A stretch of 64,000 nt of DNA from an uncultured Eubacteriales bacterium (GCA_934643185.1 CAKUBN010000004.1:10006-74005), one strand, 5' to 3'; shown: positions 48,419 to 57,206, numbered from the stretch's first letter. Numbers and translations are program-made. Notes: a model not told the origin generated them from the letters alone.

Positions 48419-49654
48419 CTACAAAACCTTGCGAATTGCAATACAAGCGTTGTGGCCGCCAAAGCCGAGGGAAACGGACAGGGCGAGGTCAAGGTCAACC
48501 TTTCTCGCTTCGTTCGGGCAGACGTCAAGGTCGCAGTCCGGGTCCGGTTCTTTGTAGTTGATGGTCGGCGGAACGATGCCCTCTTTCACCGCCAGCGCGG
48601 AAGCAATGGCCTCCACCGCGCCGGCCGCGCCCAACATGTGGCCCGTCATGGACTTTGTAGAGCTGATGACAACGTCATATGCGTGCTCGCCGAACGCCTT
48701 TTTAATGGCCAGCGTCTCACTGCGCTCGTTGAGCGGCGTGCTGGTGCCGTGCGCGTTGATGTAAATTTTCTCGTTTGCAAGGTCCGCGCCCGCTTCTTCG
48801 TATGCCATGCGGATGGCTCTTGCGCCGCCGTTGCCCTCCGGATCCGGGGCAGTCATGTGGTGCGCGTCGTCCGTAGCGCCGTAGCCCACGATCTCCGCGT
48901 ACATTCTCGCGCCGCGCGCCTTTGCGTGCTCATATTCTTCGAGAATAAGCGCCGCGCCGCCCTCGCCCATGACAAAGCCGCTTCTGCGCTTATCAAACGG
49001 GCAGCAAGCGTCTTCCGGGTCGGGGCAGGTGGTCAGCGCCGTCATATTGCCGAAGCCCGCCACGCCCACAGGGACGATGGCTGCTTCCGCGCCGCCGGCG
49101 ATGATGGCATCGAGATAGCCGTGCTTAATGGCGCGGTACGCTTCACCGATCTCGTTGTTGCTCGTCGCGCACGCCGTGGTGATCGGCAGGCAGGAGCCCT
49201 GCGCGTTGAACTTAATGGCGATGTTGCCGCCCGCGATATTCGCAATGAGCATCGGGATAAAGTACGCGGAAACGCGGCGCGGGCCCTTTTCGTTCAGCGC
49301 CGTCATCTGATTGGAGAACGTCTGGATGCCGCCGATACCGGAACCGAAATACACGCCGAAGCGCTCCGGGTCGATCTTTCCCATGATTTCGCTGTCGTTC
49401 ACCGCCTGCGTTGCCGCCGCAATAGCAAACTGCGAGAACGGGTCGTTCTTGCGCACTTCGCCCTTATCCATGTACAGCAGCGGGTCAAAATCCTTGACCT
49501 CCGCCGCCACGTGTGCTTTAAAGTCTGTGGAGTCAAACTTCGTGATCTTCGTAATGCCGCACTTGCCGGCCTTCAGGTTTTCCCAGAACGTATCCACATC
49601 GTTGCCGATGGGGGTAACTGCGCCGAGACCCGTGATAACTACTCTTCTTTCCAT
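48419..49654 (-). CDS. fabF: 3-oxoacyl-ACP synthase II
   Basis: FabF condenses malonyl-ACP with acyl-ACP in elongation. The 411-residue enzyme has the full Cys-His-His triad: Cys162 in TTACATSNNEIG (usually CATGTNAIG, so the loop after Cys differs slightly), NAHGTSTPLNE and TKSMTGHMLGAAG. The thiolase-fold length is normal. The leader is unusual: AAAGGAG lies 27 nt before the ATG, with a GCTTCCG/CGGAAGC hairpin between them, and a three-way-junction structure lies further upstream. accB follows after 79 bp. Confidence 0.95.
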   Translation of the reverse strand: MERRVVITGLGAVTPIGNDVDTFWENLKAGKCGITKITKFDSTDFKAHVAAEVKDFDPLLYMDKGEVRKNDPFSQFAIAAATQAVNDSEIMGKIDPERFGVYFGSGIGGIQTFSNQMTALNEKGPRRVSAYFIPMLIANIAGGNIAIKFNAQGSCLPITTACATSNNEIGEAYRAIKHGYLDAIIAGGAEAAIVPVGVAGFGNMTALTTCPDPEDACCPFDKRRSGFVMGEGGAALILEEYEHAKARGARMYAEIVGYGATDDAHHMTAPDPEGNGGARAIRMAYEEAGADLANEKIYINAHGTSTPLNERSETLAIKKAFGEHAYDVVISSTKSMTGHMLGAAGAVEAIASALAVKEGIVPPTINYKEPDPDCDLDVCPNEARKVDLDLALSVSLGFGGHNACIAIRKVL

Positions 49655-49663
49655 ATTTTTCAG

Positions 49664-49680
49664 GCTTCCGAATCGGAAGC
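49664..49680 (-). promoter_or_regulatory. Hairpin between the fabF Shine-Dalgarno and start codon
   Basis: Minus strand GCTTCCG-ATT-CGGAAGC, a perfect 7-bp stem. AAAGGAG lies just 5' of it and the ATG 10 nt 3' of it, so folding would bring the ribosome site to a normal distance. Confidence 0.6.
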
Positions 49681-49752
49681 ACTCCTTTCCCTTGAAAGTT
49701 TTGAACCGAGTTATTTTTTAACGTTGAAAACTTACTCAATAAGAACTTTTTC

Positions 49753-49810
49753 AAATCGGACAGTCCTGCAAACGCAGGATCGATGCGCCTCGCGTATCGA
49801 AGTCCGATTT
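49753..49810 (-). promoter_or_regulatory. Three-way-junction structure in the fabG-fabF spacer
   Basis: Outer stem AAATCGGAC (49753-49761) with GTCCGATTT (49802-49810), perfect over 9 bp. It encloses TCCTGC-AAAC-GCAGGA and CGATGCG/CGCGTATCG hairpins. There is no T run, so it is not a simple terminator. It could be a processing site, a protein-binding leader or a small folded RNA. Confidence 0.5.
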
Positions 49811-49833
49811 TATAGCCGCAAAACCTTGCGGGT

Positions 49834-50571
49834 TTAGATAGCGAGGCCGCCGTCTACCTTCAGCACTTCGCCTGTAATGTAGGCCGCGCTGTCGGAAGCT
49901 AAAAATGCCACGGCCGCCGCAATGTCCTCCGGCTTGCCCATTCTGCCCAGCGGGATGCTGTTTAAAAGCGGATTGTTGTCGCCGAGATTTTCTGTCATGT
50001 CCGTCTGGATAAAGCCCGGCGCCACTGCGTTGCAGGTGATGCCGCGGGAAGCGAGTTCGCGCGCCACGGATTTCGTCAGGCCGATGACGCCCGCCTTTGA
50101 AGCGGAATAATTCGCCTGCCCTGCGTTGCCCATAATGCCGGAAACAGAGGAAATGTTGATGATTCTGCCGCTTTTCTTGCGGATGAAGCCGGAATAGCAC
50201 GCGCGAATCATGTTGAACGCGCCCTTCAAATTCGTGTCGAGCACCGCATCAAAATCCTCGTCCTTCATGCGCAGCATCAGTCCGTCGCGTGTGATGCCCG
50301 CGTTGTTGACGAGAATATCGATCTTGCCGAGGTCGTTCGTCACCGCTTTCACGGTTTCGTTCACCGCGGCGGAATCCGCCACGTTGCACCGGTATGCTTT
50401 TGCGTTTACGCCAAGCGCCGTGATTTCGTTCACAACAGCTTCGGCCTTATCGGCGCTGCCTGCGTAGATGACCGCCACATTCGCGCCGTCTTCGGCAAGG
50501 CGCAGCGCAATGGCGCGGCCGATGCCTCTGGATGCGCCCGTAACGAGCGCCGTTTTGCCGTTTAAGCTCAT
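49834..50571 (-). CDS. fabG: 3-oxoacyl-ACP reductase
   Basis: A 245-residue short-chain dehydrogenase that reduces 3-oxoacyl-ACP with NADPH. It has the cofactor motif [13 protein letters not shown] (residues 11-23), NNAG at 89-92, and the catalytic Ser142, Tyr155 and Lys159 in [20 protein letters not shown]. Its ATG overlaps the fabD stop (ATGA), so translation is coupled. It is followed by a 179-bp spacer with strong secondary structure before fabF. Confidence 0.95.
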   Translation of the reverse strand: MSLNGKTALVTGASRGIGRAIALRLAEDGANVAVIYAGSADKAEAVVNEITALGVNAKAYRCNVADSAAVNETVKAVTNDLGKIDILVNNAGITRDGLMLRMKDEDFDAVLDTNLKGAFNMIRACYSGFIRKKSGRIINISSVSGIMGNAGQANYSASKAGVIGLTKSVARELASRGITCNAVAPGFIQTDMTENLGDNNPLLNSIPLGRMGKPEDIAAAVAFLASDSAAYITGEVLKVDGGLAI

Positions 50572-51500
50572 GCGTTTTCTCCTTCTGCACGGATCGCCTG
50601 CACCGCTGCCGAAAGCGTCTCCGCGTCTTCCACGTTATATACCTTCACCGCGCGGCTCGTCTTTTTGATGAGGCCGCACAGCGTTTTGCCTGCGCCCACT
50701 TCAACAAACGTATCCACGCCCGCTTCAATCATTTTTTCAACGGTCTGCTGCCAGCGCACCGGGTGTGCAACCTGCTGTGTCAGCAGTTTTTTTGCCGTTC
50801 CTCTCGTGTACGGCTCCGCCGTGTAGTTCGCGTAGACCGGCACAGTCGGCTCCTTCACGTCCATCGTCTCCAAAACGTCGTGCAGACGCGCAGAAGCGCT
50901 CTCCATAAACGGAGAATGGAAGCCGCCGCTCACATTCAGCGGTACGGCTCTGCCGCCGTTTGCGGCAACGTCGGAAAGGAAATCCGGCAAAGTCGTTTTC
51001 AGCCCCGCCACGACGAGCTGACCCGGGCAGTTGTAGTTTACCGGGAACACGCTCTGATGCATGCGGCACAGCTCCTCAACCTTTTCGTTCGGCAGCTTCA
51101 AAACCGCCGCCATGGCGCTGTCTGCCTGCTCGGCTGCCGCCTGCATCGCTTCGCCGCGCTTTGTGACGAGCGAGAAGCCCTCTTCCGTTGTAAAGATGCC
51201 CGCAAACGTCACCGCCGCCACTTCGCCGAGCGAGAAGCCCGCCGTCATGTCGGGCGTGATGCCCGCTTCACGCAGCGCTTCCGCCGCCGCAAGGTCAACG
51301 CAGAACAGGCACGGCTGCGTGTTTTTCGTGATGCTGATCTCCTCCAAGGTGCCGGAGAAGCACTGGTTCTTCGTGCCGGGGCGGATGCTCTCCGCCGTGT
51401 CAAACACGTTCTTTGCCGCCGCGCTGTGCTCGTAAAGGGACTTGCCCATGCCGCTGTACTGTGCGCCCTGACCGGAGAAAACAAAGGCTACTTTACCCAT
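50568..51500 (-). CDS. fabD: Malonyl-CoA-ACP transacylase
   Basis: A 310-residue acyltransferase that moves malonyl groups from CoA to ACP. It has [15 protein letters not shown] at the N-terminus, the nucleophile elbow [13 protein letters not shown] (Ser90), and later the [12 protein letters not shown] histidine and the [15 protein letters not shown] end typical of FabD. Its start lies 13 nt inside fabK and its stop overlaps fabG, so fabK-fabD-fabG are translated as a block. Confidence 0.95.
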   Translation of the reverse strand: MGKVAFVFSGQGAQYSGMGKSLYEHSAAAKNVFDTAESIRPGTKNQCFSGTLEEISITKNTQPCLFCVDLAAAEALREAGITPDMTAGFSLGEVAAVTFAGIFTTEEGFSLVTKRGEAMQAAAEQADSAMAAVLKLPNEKVEELCRMHQSVFPVNYNCPGQLVVAGLKTTLPDFLSDVAANGGRAVPLNVSGGFHSPFMESASARLHDVLETMDVKEPTVPVYANYTAEPYTRGTAKKLLTQQVAHPVRWQQTVEKMIEAGVDTFVEVGAGKTLCGLIKKTSRAVKVYNVEDAETLSAAVQAIRAEGENA

Positions 51501-52432
51501 TTGGTCGCCCCCTTCAGCACGTCTTCCGCCTGCGTGAAGATCTCTTCGATGATCTCCTTTGCGGTCTGCTCTTTGTTCACCATGCCGGCGATCTGGCCCG
51601 CAAGGAAGCAGCCGGTCTTTTCGTCGCCCTCCACGGCCGCACGGTACAGAGAGCCTCTGCCGTACGCTTCAAGCTCCTCGTCGGAAATATTGCTGTACTC
51701 AAGCTTAAAATATTCCTTTGTGTACGGGTTCTTGATGCTGCGCACCGGGTGACCGAGACGCTTGCCGGTAGACATCGTCGCAATATCATTGGCCTTTAAG
51801 ACCTTGTTTTTGTAGTTCTGGTGCACGCCGCACTCCTTTGCAACCAGGAAGCGCGTGCCGAGCTGCACGCCCACAGCGCCCAGCATGAATGCAGCCGCCA
51901 CGCCGCGGCCGTCGCCGATGCCGCCCGCCGCGATGACCGGAATCGTCACTGCGCTCGTCACCTGCGGCACAAGCGCCATGGTGGTCGTTTCTCCGATATG
52001 GCCGCCGCTTTCGCCGCCCTCCGCAATGACCGCACAGGCGCCCACGCGCTGCATCAGGCGTGCCATGCTGACGGATGCTACGACCGGGATAACCTTAATG
52101 CCGGCCGCAAGCCAGTCTTTCATATATTTGGAGGGGTTACCCGCGCCGGTCGTTACGACCGCCACTTTTTCCTCCGCGACCACTTTTGCCACCTCGTCCG
52201 CGAACGGGCTCATCAGCATGATGTTCACACCAAAGGGCTTATCGGTCAGTTCTCTTGCAATTTTAATCTGCTCGCGCAGGTACTCTGCGTTTGCGTTCAT
52301 AGCGGAAATAATGCCAAGGCCGCCCGCTTCGGAAACGGCGCCTGCTAATTTGCCGTCCGAGATCCAAGCCATGCCGCCCTGAAAGATCGGGTAGCGAATG
52401 CCAAGCATGTCACAAATCGGTGTTGAGATCAT
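51488..52432 (-). CDS. fabK: Enoyl-ACP reductase II (FMN-dependent)
   Basis: A 314-residue FMN/NADH enoyl-ACP reductase of the nitronate monooxygenase fold. It has RYPIFQGGMAWISDGKLAGA, VVTTGAGNPSKYM, the VIAEGGESGGHIGE flavin loop and VIAAGGIGDGRGVAAAFMLGA. FabK is the triclosan-resistant alternative to FabI; no FabI is in the window. A GGGGAAAA ribosome site precedes the ATG. fabH lies 75 bp upstream, the interval where many relatives carry acpP, which is absent here. Confidence 0.95.
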   Translation of the reverse strand: MISTPICDMLGIRYPIFQGGMAWISDGKLAGAVSEAGGLGIISAMNANAEYLREQIKIARELTDKPFGVNIMLMSPFADEVAKVVAEEKVAVVTTGAGNPSKYMKDWLAAGIKVIPVVASVSMARLMQRVGACAVIAEGGESGGHIGETTTMALVPQVTSAVTIPVIAAGGIGDGRGVAAAFMLGAVGVQLGTRFLVAKECGVHQNYKNKVLKANDIATMSTGKRLGHPVRSIKNPYTKEYFKLEYSNISDEELEAYGRGSLYRAAVEGDEKTGCFLAGQIAGMVNKEQTAKEIIEEIFTQAEDVLKGATKWVK

Positions 52433-52507
52433 AATGTTTTCCCCTTTCCGGCTTTTGCCTGTTGAAAACGTTTCGGTTTTTCTTTATTTTTGACTGTATG
52501 TCGTGTT

Positions 52508-53467
52508 TTACCAGCGGATGATCATGGCGCCTGCAGAAAGACCGCCGCCGAATGCCGCCAGAATGATGAGGTCGCCCTCGTGAATCTTGCCCGCGCGGTT
52601 CATCTCATCTAAGAGGATCGGCACACTCGCGGAAGACGTGTTGCCGTAGCGGTCGATGTTGATGCAGAACTTCTCCGGCGCAATGTCGGGGATTCTGCGT
52701 CGCGCTTCGTTGATAATGCGGTAATTTGCCTGATGCGGAATGACAAGCGCCACATCTTCGCCCGCAACGCCCGCCGAAGCCATCAGATCCTTGATGTTGT
52801 CGGACATCGCCATAACGGCGAATTTGTACGTCTCGCGGCCGTTCATGTGTACGGACGTAATCTCGCTGATCTCATTTTTGTACCACGGGGAACGGTCATA
52901 GCGCGTCGGAATTGTGATTACGTCGTCGCCGCCCTTTGTCATCAGGTGAGAGGCCACAAGGCCGTCGCCCTTGCCGAGCACCGCCGCGCCCGCGCCGTCG
53001 CCGAAGATGCAGCACGTGCCGCGGTCTGTCCAGTCGATGATACCGCTCATGCGCTCTGCGCTGACGACAAGCACGCGGTTATACGCGCCGCGGGAAAGGA
53101 AGCCCGCCGCCGTTTCCAACGCAAAGAGGAAGCCGCTGCAGGCCGCCGCAAGGTCAAACGCCGGGCAGTGCGCGCCGATGCGGTTCTGCACCATGCATCC
53201 CGTGCCCGGAGAAAGCGTGTCGCCCGTGATGGTCGTCGCAATGATGAGGTCGAGCTCATCGGCAGAGATGCCCGCGTTTTCCAGCGCGCGCTCGGCCGCT
53301 TTCACCGCCATGTCCACATTCGTTTCCGTCTCGCTGATGTGGCGGGAGCGCACGCCGATGCGCTGTGTGATCCATTCATCGTTGGTGTCTACAAGCGCAG
53401 AGAGGTCGTCGTTCGTCACAACGTGCTCCGGCGCGTAGCTGCCTGTACCTAAAATTTTAAAGCTCAT
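52508..53467 (-). CDS. fabH: 3-oxoacyl-ACP synthase III
   Basis: FabH starts fatty acid synthesis by condensing an acyl-CoA primer with malonyl-ACP. The 319-residue protein has the Cys-His-Asn triad: Cys110 in LAAACSGFLFALE, PHQANYRIINEA, and NIDRYGNTSSASVP. The opening ILGTGSYAPEHVVTNDDLS is typical. GGAAAG precedes the ATG. It is the first enzyme gene of the operon; repeat copy G (53546-53774) separates it from fabT upstream. No clear promoter could be fixed in the 78 bp between. Confidence 0.95.
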   Translation of the reverse strand: MSFKILGTGSYAPEHVVTNDDLSALVDTNDEWITQRIGVRSRHISETETNVDMAVKAAERALENAGISADELDLIIATTITGDTLSPGTGCMVQNRIGAHCPAFDLAAACSGFLFALETAAGFLSRGAYNRVLVVSAERMSGIIDWTDRGTCCIFGDGAGAAVLGKGDGLVASHLMTKGGDDVITIPTRYDRSPWYKNEISEITSVHMNGRETYKFAVMAMSDNIKDLMASAGVAGEDVALVIPHQANYRIINEARRRIPDIAPEKFCINIDRYGNTSSASVPILLDEMNRAGKIHEGDLIILAAFGGGLSAGAMIIRW

Positions 53468-53545
53468 AGTTTTCTTTCCTTTCCGACCGAAAAATTCGGC
53501 AGCGCCGTAAACGGCAATATAATAACCTTGTTAAAGTGAATATTT

Positions 53546-53774
53546 GTCAAAAGTCTTTGATTAAACTTTCTTCGAGAAAGTTTATGGGGTCTCGGGGCAA
53601 CGCCCCGAGTCGAGCTCCGCAGAGCTCGAAACCCTTTTGCCTCCCCCAAGATCAGGAGGGGAGAGTTCATCGTCCAGTGGACGATGAACTCCGGGGAACC
53701 CTATCAAGGGGTTCCCCGATGATTTGCCGCGCAAATCATAAGAAGAATAAGAGGATTTGCCGCGCAAATCATCG
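53546..53774 (+). repeat. Mosaic palindromic element, copy G
   Basis: Order: AAAAGTCTTTGATTA, hairpin 1 AACTTTC-TTC-GAGAAAGTT, hairpin 2 TCGGGGC/GCCCCGA, hairpin 3 TCGAGCTC-CGCA-GAGCTCGA, linker CCTTTTGCCTCCCCCAAGAT, hairpin 4 GTTCATCGTCC/GGACGATGAAC, hairpin 5 GGGGAACCC/GGGTTCCCC, then hairpin 6 twice (GATTTGCC-GCGCAAATC at 53720 and again at 53753). It lies between fabT and fabH, both on the minus strand, and opposite in orientation to them. Confidence 0.87.
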
Positions 53775-53790
53775 AAAGAAATCGAAAAAA

Positions 53791-54231
53791 TCACAATTTC
53801 GTCTGAAAATAAGAATTGATGCGCGTCATGGTGTGTAAAAGCTCCTCGCGCTCGTCCTCCGAAAGATCATCGCAGATCTCCGCAATGATGCGCCGGTGGC
53901 AGCGGCGGTGGAACGCCTCCACCTTTTTGCCCGCAGGCGTCAAAACCACCTGCACCGCGCGGCCGTCGCCGGGCAGGCGCTGCTTTTCGCAGTAGCCCTT
54001 CTGCACCAGCTTGTTCACCGCCACCGTCACGGAGGGCTTCGTCACCTTCAGCTGCTGGGCGATCTCGCTCACGGTCATGCCGGTTTTGCCCTTGGCGATG
54101 AGCTCGATCATGTGCATCTCGTTGATGGAGATGTCCAGCCGCTGTTTTTTCAGTTCGTTCTGCTCCAAGATCTGCACATTGCGGTAGATCTCCACCAGAA
54201 GCTCGTTTGCCTTTGCAGAAAAGCCGGACAT
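53791..54231 (-). CDS. fabT: MarR-family repressor of fatty acid synthesis (FabT-like)
   Basis: A 146-residue winged-helix MarR protein: dimerisation helices at both ends, with the HTH GMTVSEIAQQLKVTKPSVTVAV and wing region KQRLPGDGRAVQVVLT. At the head of a fabH-K-D-G-F-acc operon, this is the position of FabT, which represses the operon when bound to long-chain acyl-ACP. The ATG at 54231 has GGAG 9 nt upstream; earlier in-frame codons lack an SD. A dyad matching MarR-type operators lies in its own leader (54275-54291), implying autocontrol. The assignment rests on context plus family. Confidence 0.88.
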   Translation of the reverse strand: MSGFSAKANELLVEIYRNVQILEQNELKKQRLDISINEMHMIELIAKGKTGMTVSEIAQQLKVTKPSVTVAVNKLVQKGYCEKQRLPGDGRAVQVVLTPAGKKVEAFHRRCHRRIIAEICDDLSEDEREELLHTMTRINSYFQTKL

Positions 54232-54274
54232 GCTGCACACTCCTTTCGTCCATTTGCTTCGTTTTTCGATAAAT

Positions 54275-54291
54275 TTAGTTAAACAAACTAA
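54275..54291. promoter_or_regulatory. Candidate FabT operator
   Basis: TTAGTT-N5-AACTAA, an inverted repeat placed just downstream of the predicted fabT transcription start, so a bound dimer would block initiation or early elongation. No second good copy was seen before fabH or fabF. Confidence 0.5.
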
Positions 54292-54306
54292 CGAACAACC
54301 GCTGAT

Positions 54307-54335
54307 ATTGTACTCGTTTCGCGGCAAAATGTCAA
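54307..54335 (-). promoter_or_regulatory. SigA-type promoter of fabT
   Basis: Minus strand TTGACA-17 bp-TACAAT, about 75 bp upstream of the fabT start. Confidence 0.8.
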
Positions 54336-54371
54336 GGGAAACGCTTTTTGCATGCGCATTTTCCCCGCAAA

Positions 54372-54391
54372 GGTATCACGAAACTGATACC
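54372..54391. promoter_or_regulatory. Inverted repeat GGTATCA-N6-TGATACC
   Basis: A perfect 7+7 dyad in the divergent fabT/M23 peptidase region, suited to a dimeric regulator of the peptidase gene. The regulator is unknown. Confidence 0.4.
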
Positions 54392-54449
54392 AATATAGGC
54401 ACTGTTGTAAGATTTCTGAAACAAATCTGTTCTTTTTCCGTAATTTGCA

Positions 54450-54474
54450 TTTTAATTCTTTAAAAGAATTAAAA
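54450..54474. promoter_or_regulatory. AT-rich palindrome upstream of the M23 peptidase gene
   Basis: TTTTAATTCTTT and AAAGAATTAAAA, perfect 12-bp arms around a single A. It lies about 20 bp before a TAGAAT (-10-like) hexamer near 54492. It may be an operator; the low GC makes chance more likely than for a GC-rich dyad. Confidence 0.4.
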
Positions 54475-54568
54475 ATGTAAATTCTTCGTGTAGAATAGAC
54501 CCGTATCAAAAAGGGGATGCTATACCCTTTTGTGAAACCGAATTTATTGCTGAAAGGAAGTTTTTCCG

Positions 54569-55891
54569 TTGAAGCTGTTTTCTAAAAATATGAAGCGCAT
54601 CACCGCAGCGGTGCTTTCCGTCCTGCTGCTCTGCGCCGCACCGCTCAGCTACGCAGACGATACCGTAGCCGATATGGAAGCGAAGCAGACCGAGCTCGCA
54701 AACAAAAAGGCCGACCTCGAAAACCAGATCTCCGCTTTGGAATCGCAGGAAGCCGATAAAACCGAATACCTCTCCCTGCTCTCTGAAAAGATCGATACCA
54801 TCAAGGAGCAGATCGATACCGCAAACAGCGACATCACCGTGCTGAACACCAGCATCGAAAAGCTCGAAAAAGAGCTCAGCGATTCCGCAGACCAGATCTC
54901 CGACACCATGGAGCTTCTGAAAAAGCGCCTCGCCGTGCTGTACTCCGCCGGCTGCACCGTCGGCACGCTGGAGATCCTCTTCAATTCCGAAAGCCTGCAT
55001 GATTTCTCCATGCGCGCAGAGGCCGTCTCCACCATCACCCGCCACGATAAGCAGCTCATCGACAAGGTCGCGGCGTACATGAACGAGACAAAGGCACAGC
55101 GCGAAGAGCTCGAAAAAGAAAAGACCGCGCTCGCCGATGCCAAAAAGCTGTATGAATCGAGCGAGGAAGAGTTAAAGCAGCTCGAAAGCGACAACACCGC
55201 CCTGCTCGAGCAGATCCGCTCCGATAAGAGCAGTGCCGAGTCTGAGCTCTCCCGCACCGAAGACGAAGAATACGTGCTTGCAAACATGATGGCGGCCAAG
55301 ATCGCCGAAATGCAGCAGCAGATGGCACAGGCAAAAGCAACGCCCACCCCGACGCCGGTCCCGACCGTAGAGCCCACGCCTACGCCGACCCCGGTGCCCG
55401 ATGAAGTGATCGATGAGGACGGCAATGTTCAGCCGACCCCGACACCGACCCCGGTGCCGACCGTAAAGCCTACCCCCACGCCGACGCCGGTACCGCAGCC
55501 GTCTTATGACGATAATTCCGGCGAAAGCTTTGCATGGCCTGTTCCGGGCTGGACCGGCATCAGCTGCGCGTTCGGCAACGGCCACTACGGCATGGATATC
55601 CCCGCAAGCCGCGGCACGCCGATCGTAGCGTCCCGCTCCGGCACAGTCATGACCGCAAATGGCTATGACGATTGGGGCTATTCCTGGGGCTATTACGTCT
55701 CCATTTATCACGACAGCACCTATTCCACCCTGTACGCGCACATGAGCGCCGTCGCCGTCAGCGAGGGCCAGTGGGTCAATAAGGGCGATGTCATCGGCTA
55801 TGTCGGCGATACCGGCTATTCCTTCGGTGACCACTGCCACTTTGAGGTCTACCAGAACGGTACCCGCGTAGACCCGTCTCAGTTCGTGTAA
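54569..55891 (+). CDS. Secreted coiled-coil M23 (LytM/EnvC-type) peptidoglycan endopeptidase
   Basis: A 440-residue exported protein. It has a Sec signal peptide (about 1-29, ending SYADD), a long coiled-coil (30-255, as in EnvC/CwlO-type proteins), two TPTPTPVP linkers (about 257-325) and a C-terminal M23 domain (325-440). The M23 ligands are present (HYGMD, HCHFE), so it should cut peptide crosslinks in the wall rather than act only as an activator. Coiled-coil M23 proteins are often controlled by FtsEX. The start is TTG at 54569 with GAAAGGAAG 8 nt upstream. Confidence 0.92.
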   Translation: MKLFSKNMKRITAAVLSVLLLCAAPLSYADDTVADMEAKQTELANKKADLENQISALESQEADKTEYLSLLSEKIDTIKEQIDTANSDITVLNTSIEKLEKELSDSADQISDTMELLKKRLAVLYSAGCTVGTLEILFNSESLHDFSMRAEAVSTITRHDKQLIDKVAAYMNETKAQREELEKEKTALADAKKLYESSEEELKQLESDNTALLEQIRSDKSSAESELSRTEDEEYVLANMMAAKIAEMQQQMAQAKATPTPTPVPTVEPTPTPTPVPDEVIDEDGNVQPTPTPTPVPTVKPTPTPTPVPQPSYDDNSGESFAWPVPGWTGISCAFGNGHYGMDIPASRGTPIVASRSGTVMTANGYDDWGYSWGYYVSIYHDSTYSTLYAHMSAVAVSEGQWVNKGDVIGYVGDTGYSFGDHCHFEVYQNGTRVDPSQFV

Positions 55892-55907
55892 TCTCAAATC
55901 ATAAATC

Positions 55908-55948
55908 AAGCGCCGAGCTTTCACAGAAGCCCGGCGCTTTTCTTTTGC
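55908..55948. terminator. Intrinsic terminator after the M23 peptidase gene
   Basis: AAGCGCCG ... CGGCGCTT stem followed by TTCTTTTGC, at the junction with the convergent GGDEF gene. Confidence 0.8.
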
Positions 55949-55952
55949 TTAT

Positions 55953-57206
55953 TTACGCTCGCGCACGCTTGTGCTCGCGCTTTTGCAGATACATTTTGTT
56001 ATCGGCCTCGTGCAGAACCTCTTCAAGGTCGACCGCACCGTGATCGGCGGGAATTTCCACAATGCCGAAGCTGAAGCTTTTTTCATACGGCTTTTCGGGG
56101 CCGCTTTCGGCAAAGGCCTTCTGCGCGCGGCACAGCTTTTCCGCCGCAAGCTCATGCGGGCAGCTTTTCAGCACCACGCAGAATTCATCGCCGCCCATGC
56201 GCACAAACACATCGTTTTCGCGGATCTGCCGCTTCACGGCAGCGACAAACGTGCAAAGGTAAAGGTCGCCCTCGGCATGGCCGAACGTGTCGTTCACATA
56301 TTTTAACCCATCGAGGTCACAATAGCAGAACAAAAGCTGCACGCCGCTTTTCAAAAGCTCTGCCGTGCGGCGGTCAAAGCAGCGGCGGTTGCCGATTTTC
56401 GTCAATTTATCAAAATACGCCGCCTGCTCCAGCTTACCCTGCTCCAATTTTTCGGCGGTCATCTCCAAAATGATGTGCGCGTAAGCGGGCTCGCCGTGCC
56501 ACTCCATGCGCACCGTGGTGATGCGGTAAAAGCGGTTTTCGCTGTCCTCCGCCTCCCAGGACCAGTCGTGCACCGCGTCCGGCGCGGCCGCCGTCAGGGC
56601 GTTGTCGCGCTGCTTCTGCAGGAAAATGCGGAAAAGCTCGCCGTTGTGCTTGCCCGTAATGTGGTTATCGCTGGCATACAAAATGCGCGGCTCCTGAACG
56701 CTCGTGACTAAAATATCCTCCTTGCTGTGGCGGATGAGGTTTAAAAGCAGCTTATTGTACTTTTCCATCATCTCGGCGTGCTCTTTTTCGCGCTGTGCCT
56801 CCTCCATCAGCGATTGCTCGCGCTCGCGCAGCTGCTCCGTCATCGTGTTGAACGCTTCGGAAAACTCGCCGAGGAACGAAACATGCTGGGAATAATCGCC
56901 CTTTGCCACCTGCTTTGCCTGCCACGTGAGGTGCTTCAGGTCGGCATGAATGTTTTTGAGGTTCTCGCAAAGGAAGTTGTCCCGCGCCGGCGTGGGCGCG
57001 GAAAGATCTCCGCGGGAAAGCGCCGCAGAATACGCCTTCATCTCCGTCACAGCCTGCTCTAAAAATTGCAGGCCAAGCCTAAGGTCGCGGTATGGCTCGT
57101 CAAGCGCCGTCATGTCCGGCTGCTGCACCTCCATATCGTACAAAATGCTGCGCAGGTATTCAAACAGCAATTCGCAGTTTTTCTCTGCCGCATCGGGTGC
57201 ACCCAT
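55953..57206 (-). CDS. Soluble diguanylate cyclase (GGDEF) with helical and PAS-like sensor regions
   Basis: A 417-residue protein without membrane helices. Residues 1-125 are helical with a HAMP-like part (QAKQVAKGDYSQHVSFLGEFSEAFN), followed by a coiled-coil, a PAS-like segment (about 160-255) and a C-terminal GGDEF domain with an intact RMGGDEFCVVL active site and DLDGLKYVND metal motif, so c-di-GMP synthesis is expected. The ATG at 57206 overlaps the V4R gene stop (TGATG); GTG one codon earlier is possible. The linked V4R protein is probably its small-molecule sensor partner. Confidence 0.9.
   Translation of the reverse strand: MGAPDAAEKNCELLFEYLRSILYDMEVQQPDMTALDEPYRDLRLGLQFLEQAVTEMKAYSAALSRGDLSAPTPARDNFLCENLKNIHADLKHLTWQAKQVAKGDYSQHVSFLGEFSEAFNTMTEQLREREQSLMEEAQREKEHAEMMEKYNKLLLNLIRHSKEDILVTSVQEPRILYASDNHITGKHNGELFRIFLQKQRDNALTAAAPDAVHDWSWEAEDSENRFYRITTVRMEWHGEPAYAHIILEMTAEKLEQGKLEQAAYFDKLTKIGNRRCFDRRTAELLKSGVQLLFCYCDLDGLKYVNDTFGHAEGDLYLCTFVAAVKRQIRENDVFVRMGGDEFCVVLKSCPHELAAEKLCRAQKAFAESGPEKPYEKSFSFGIVEIPADHGAVDLEEVLHEADNKMYLQKREHKRARA

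Noticed and set aside
53468..53545. A fabH promoter using TTGACA at the edge of repeat copy G
   Set aside because: No acceptable -10 hexamer lies at 16-18 bp spacing, so I did not list it as a promoter.
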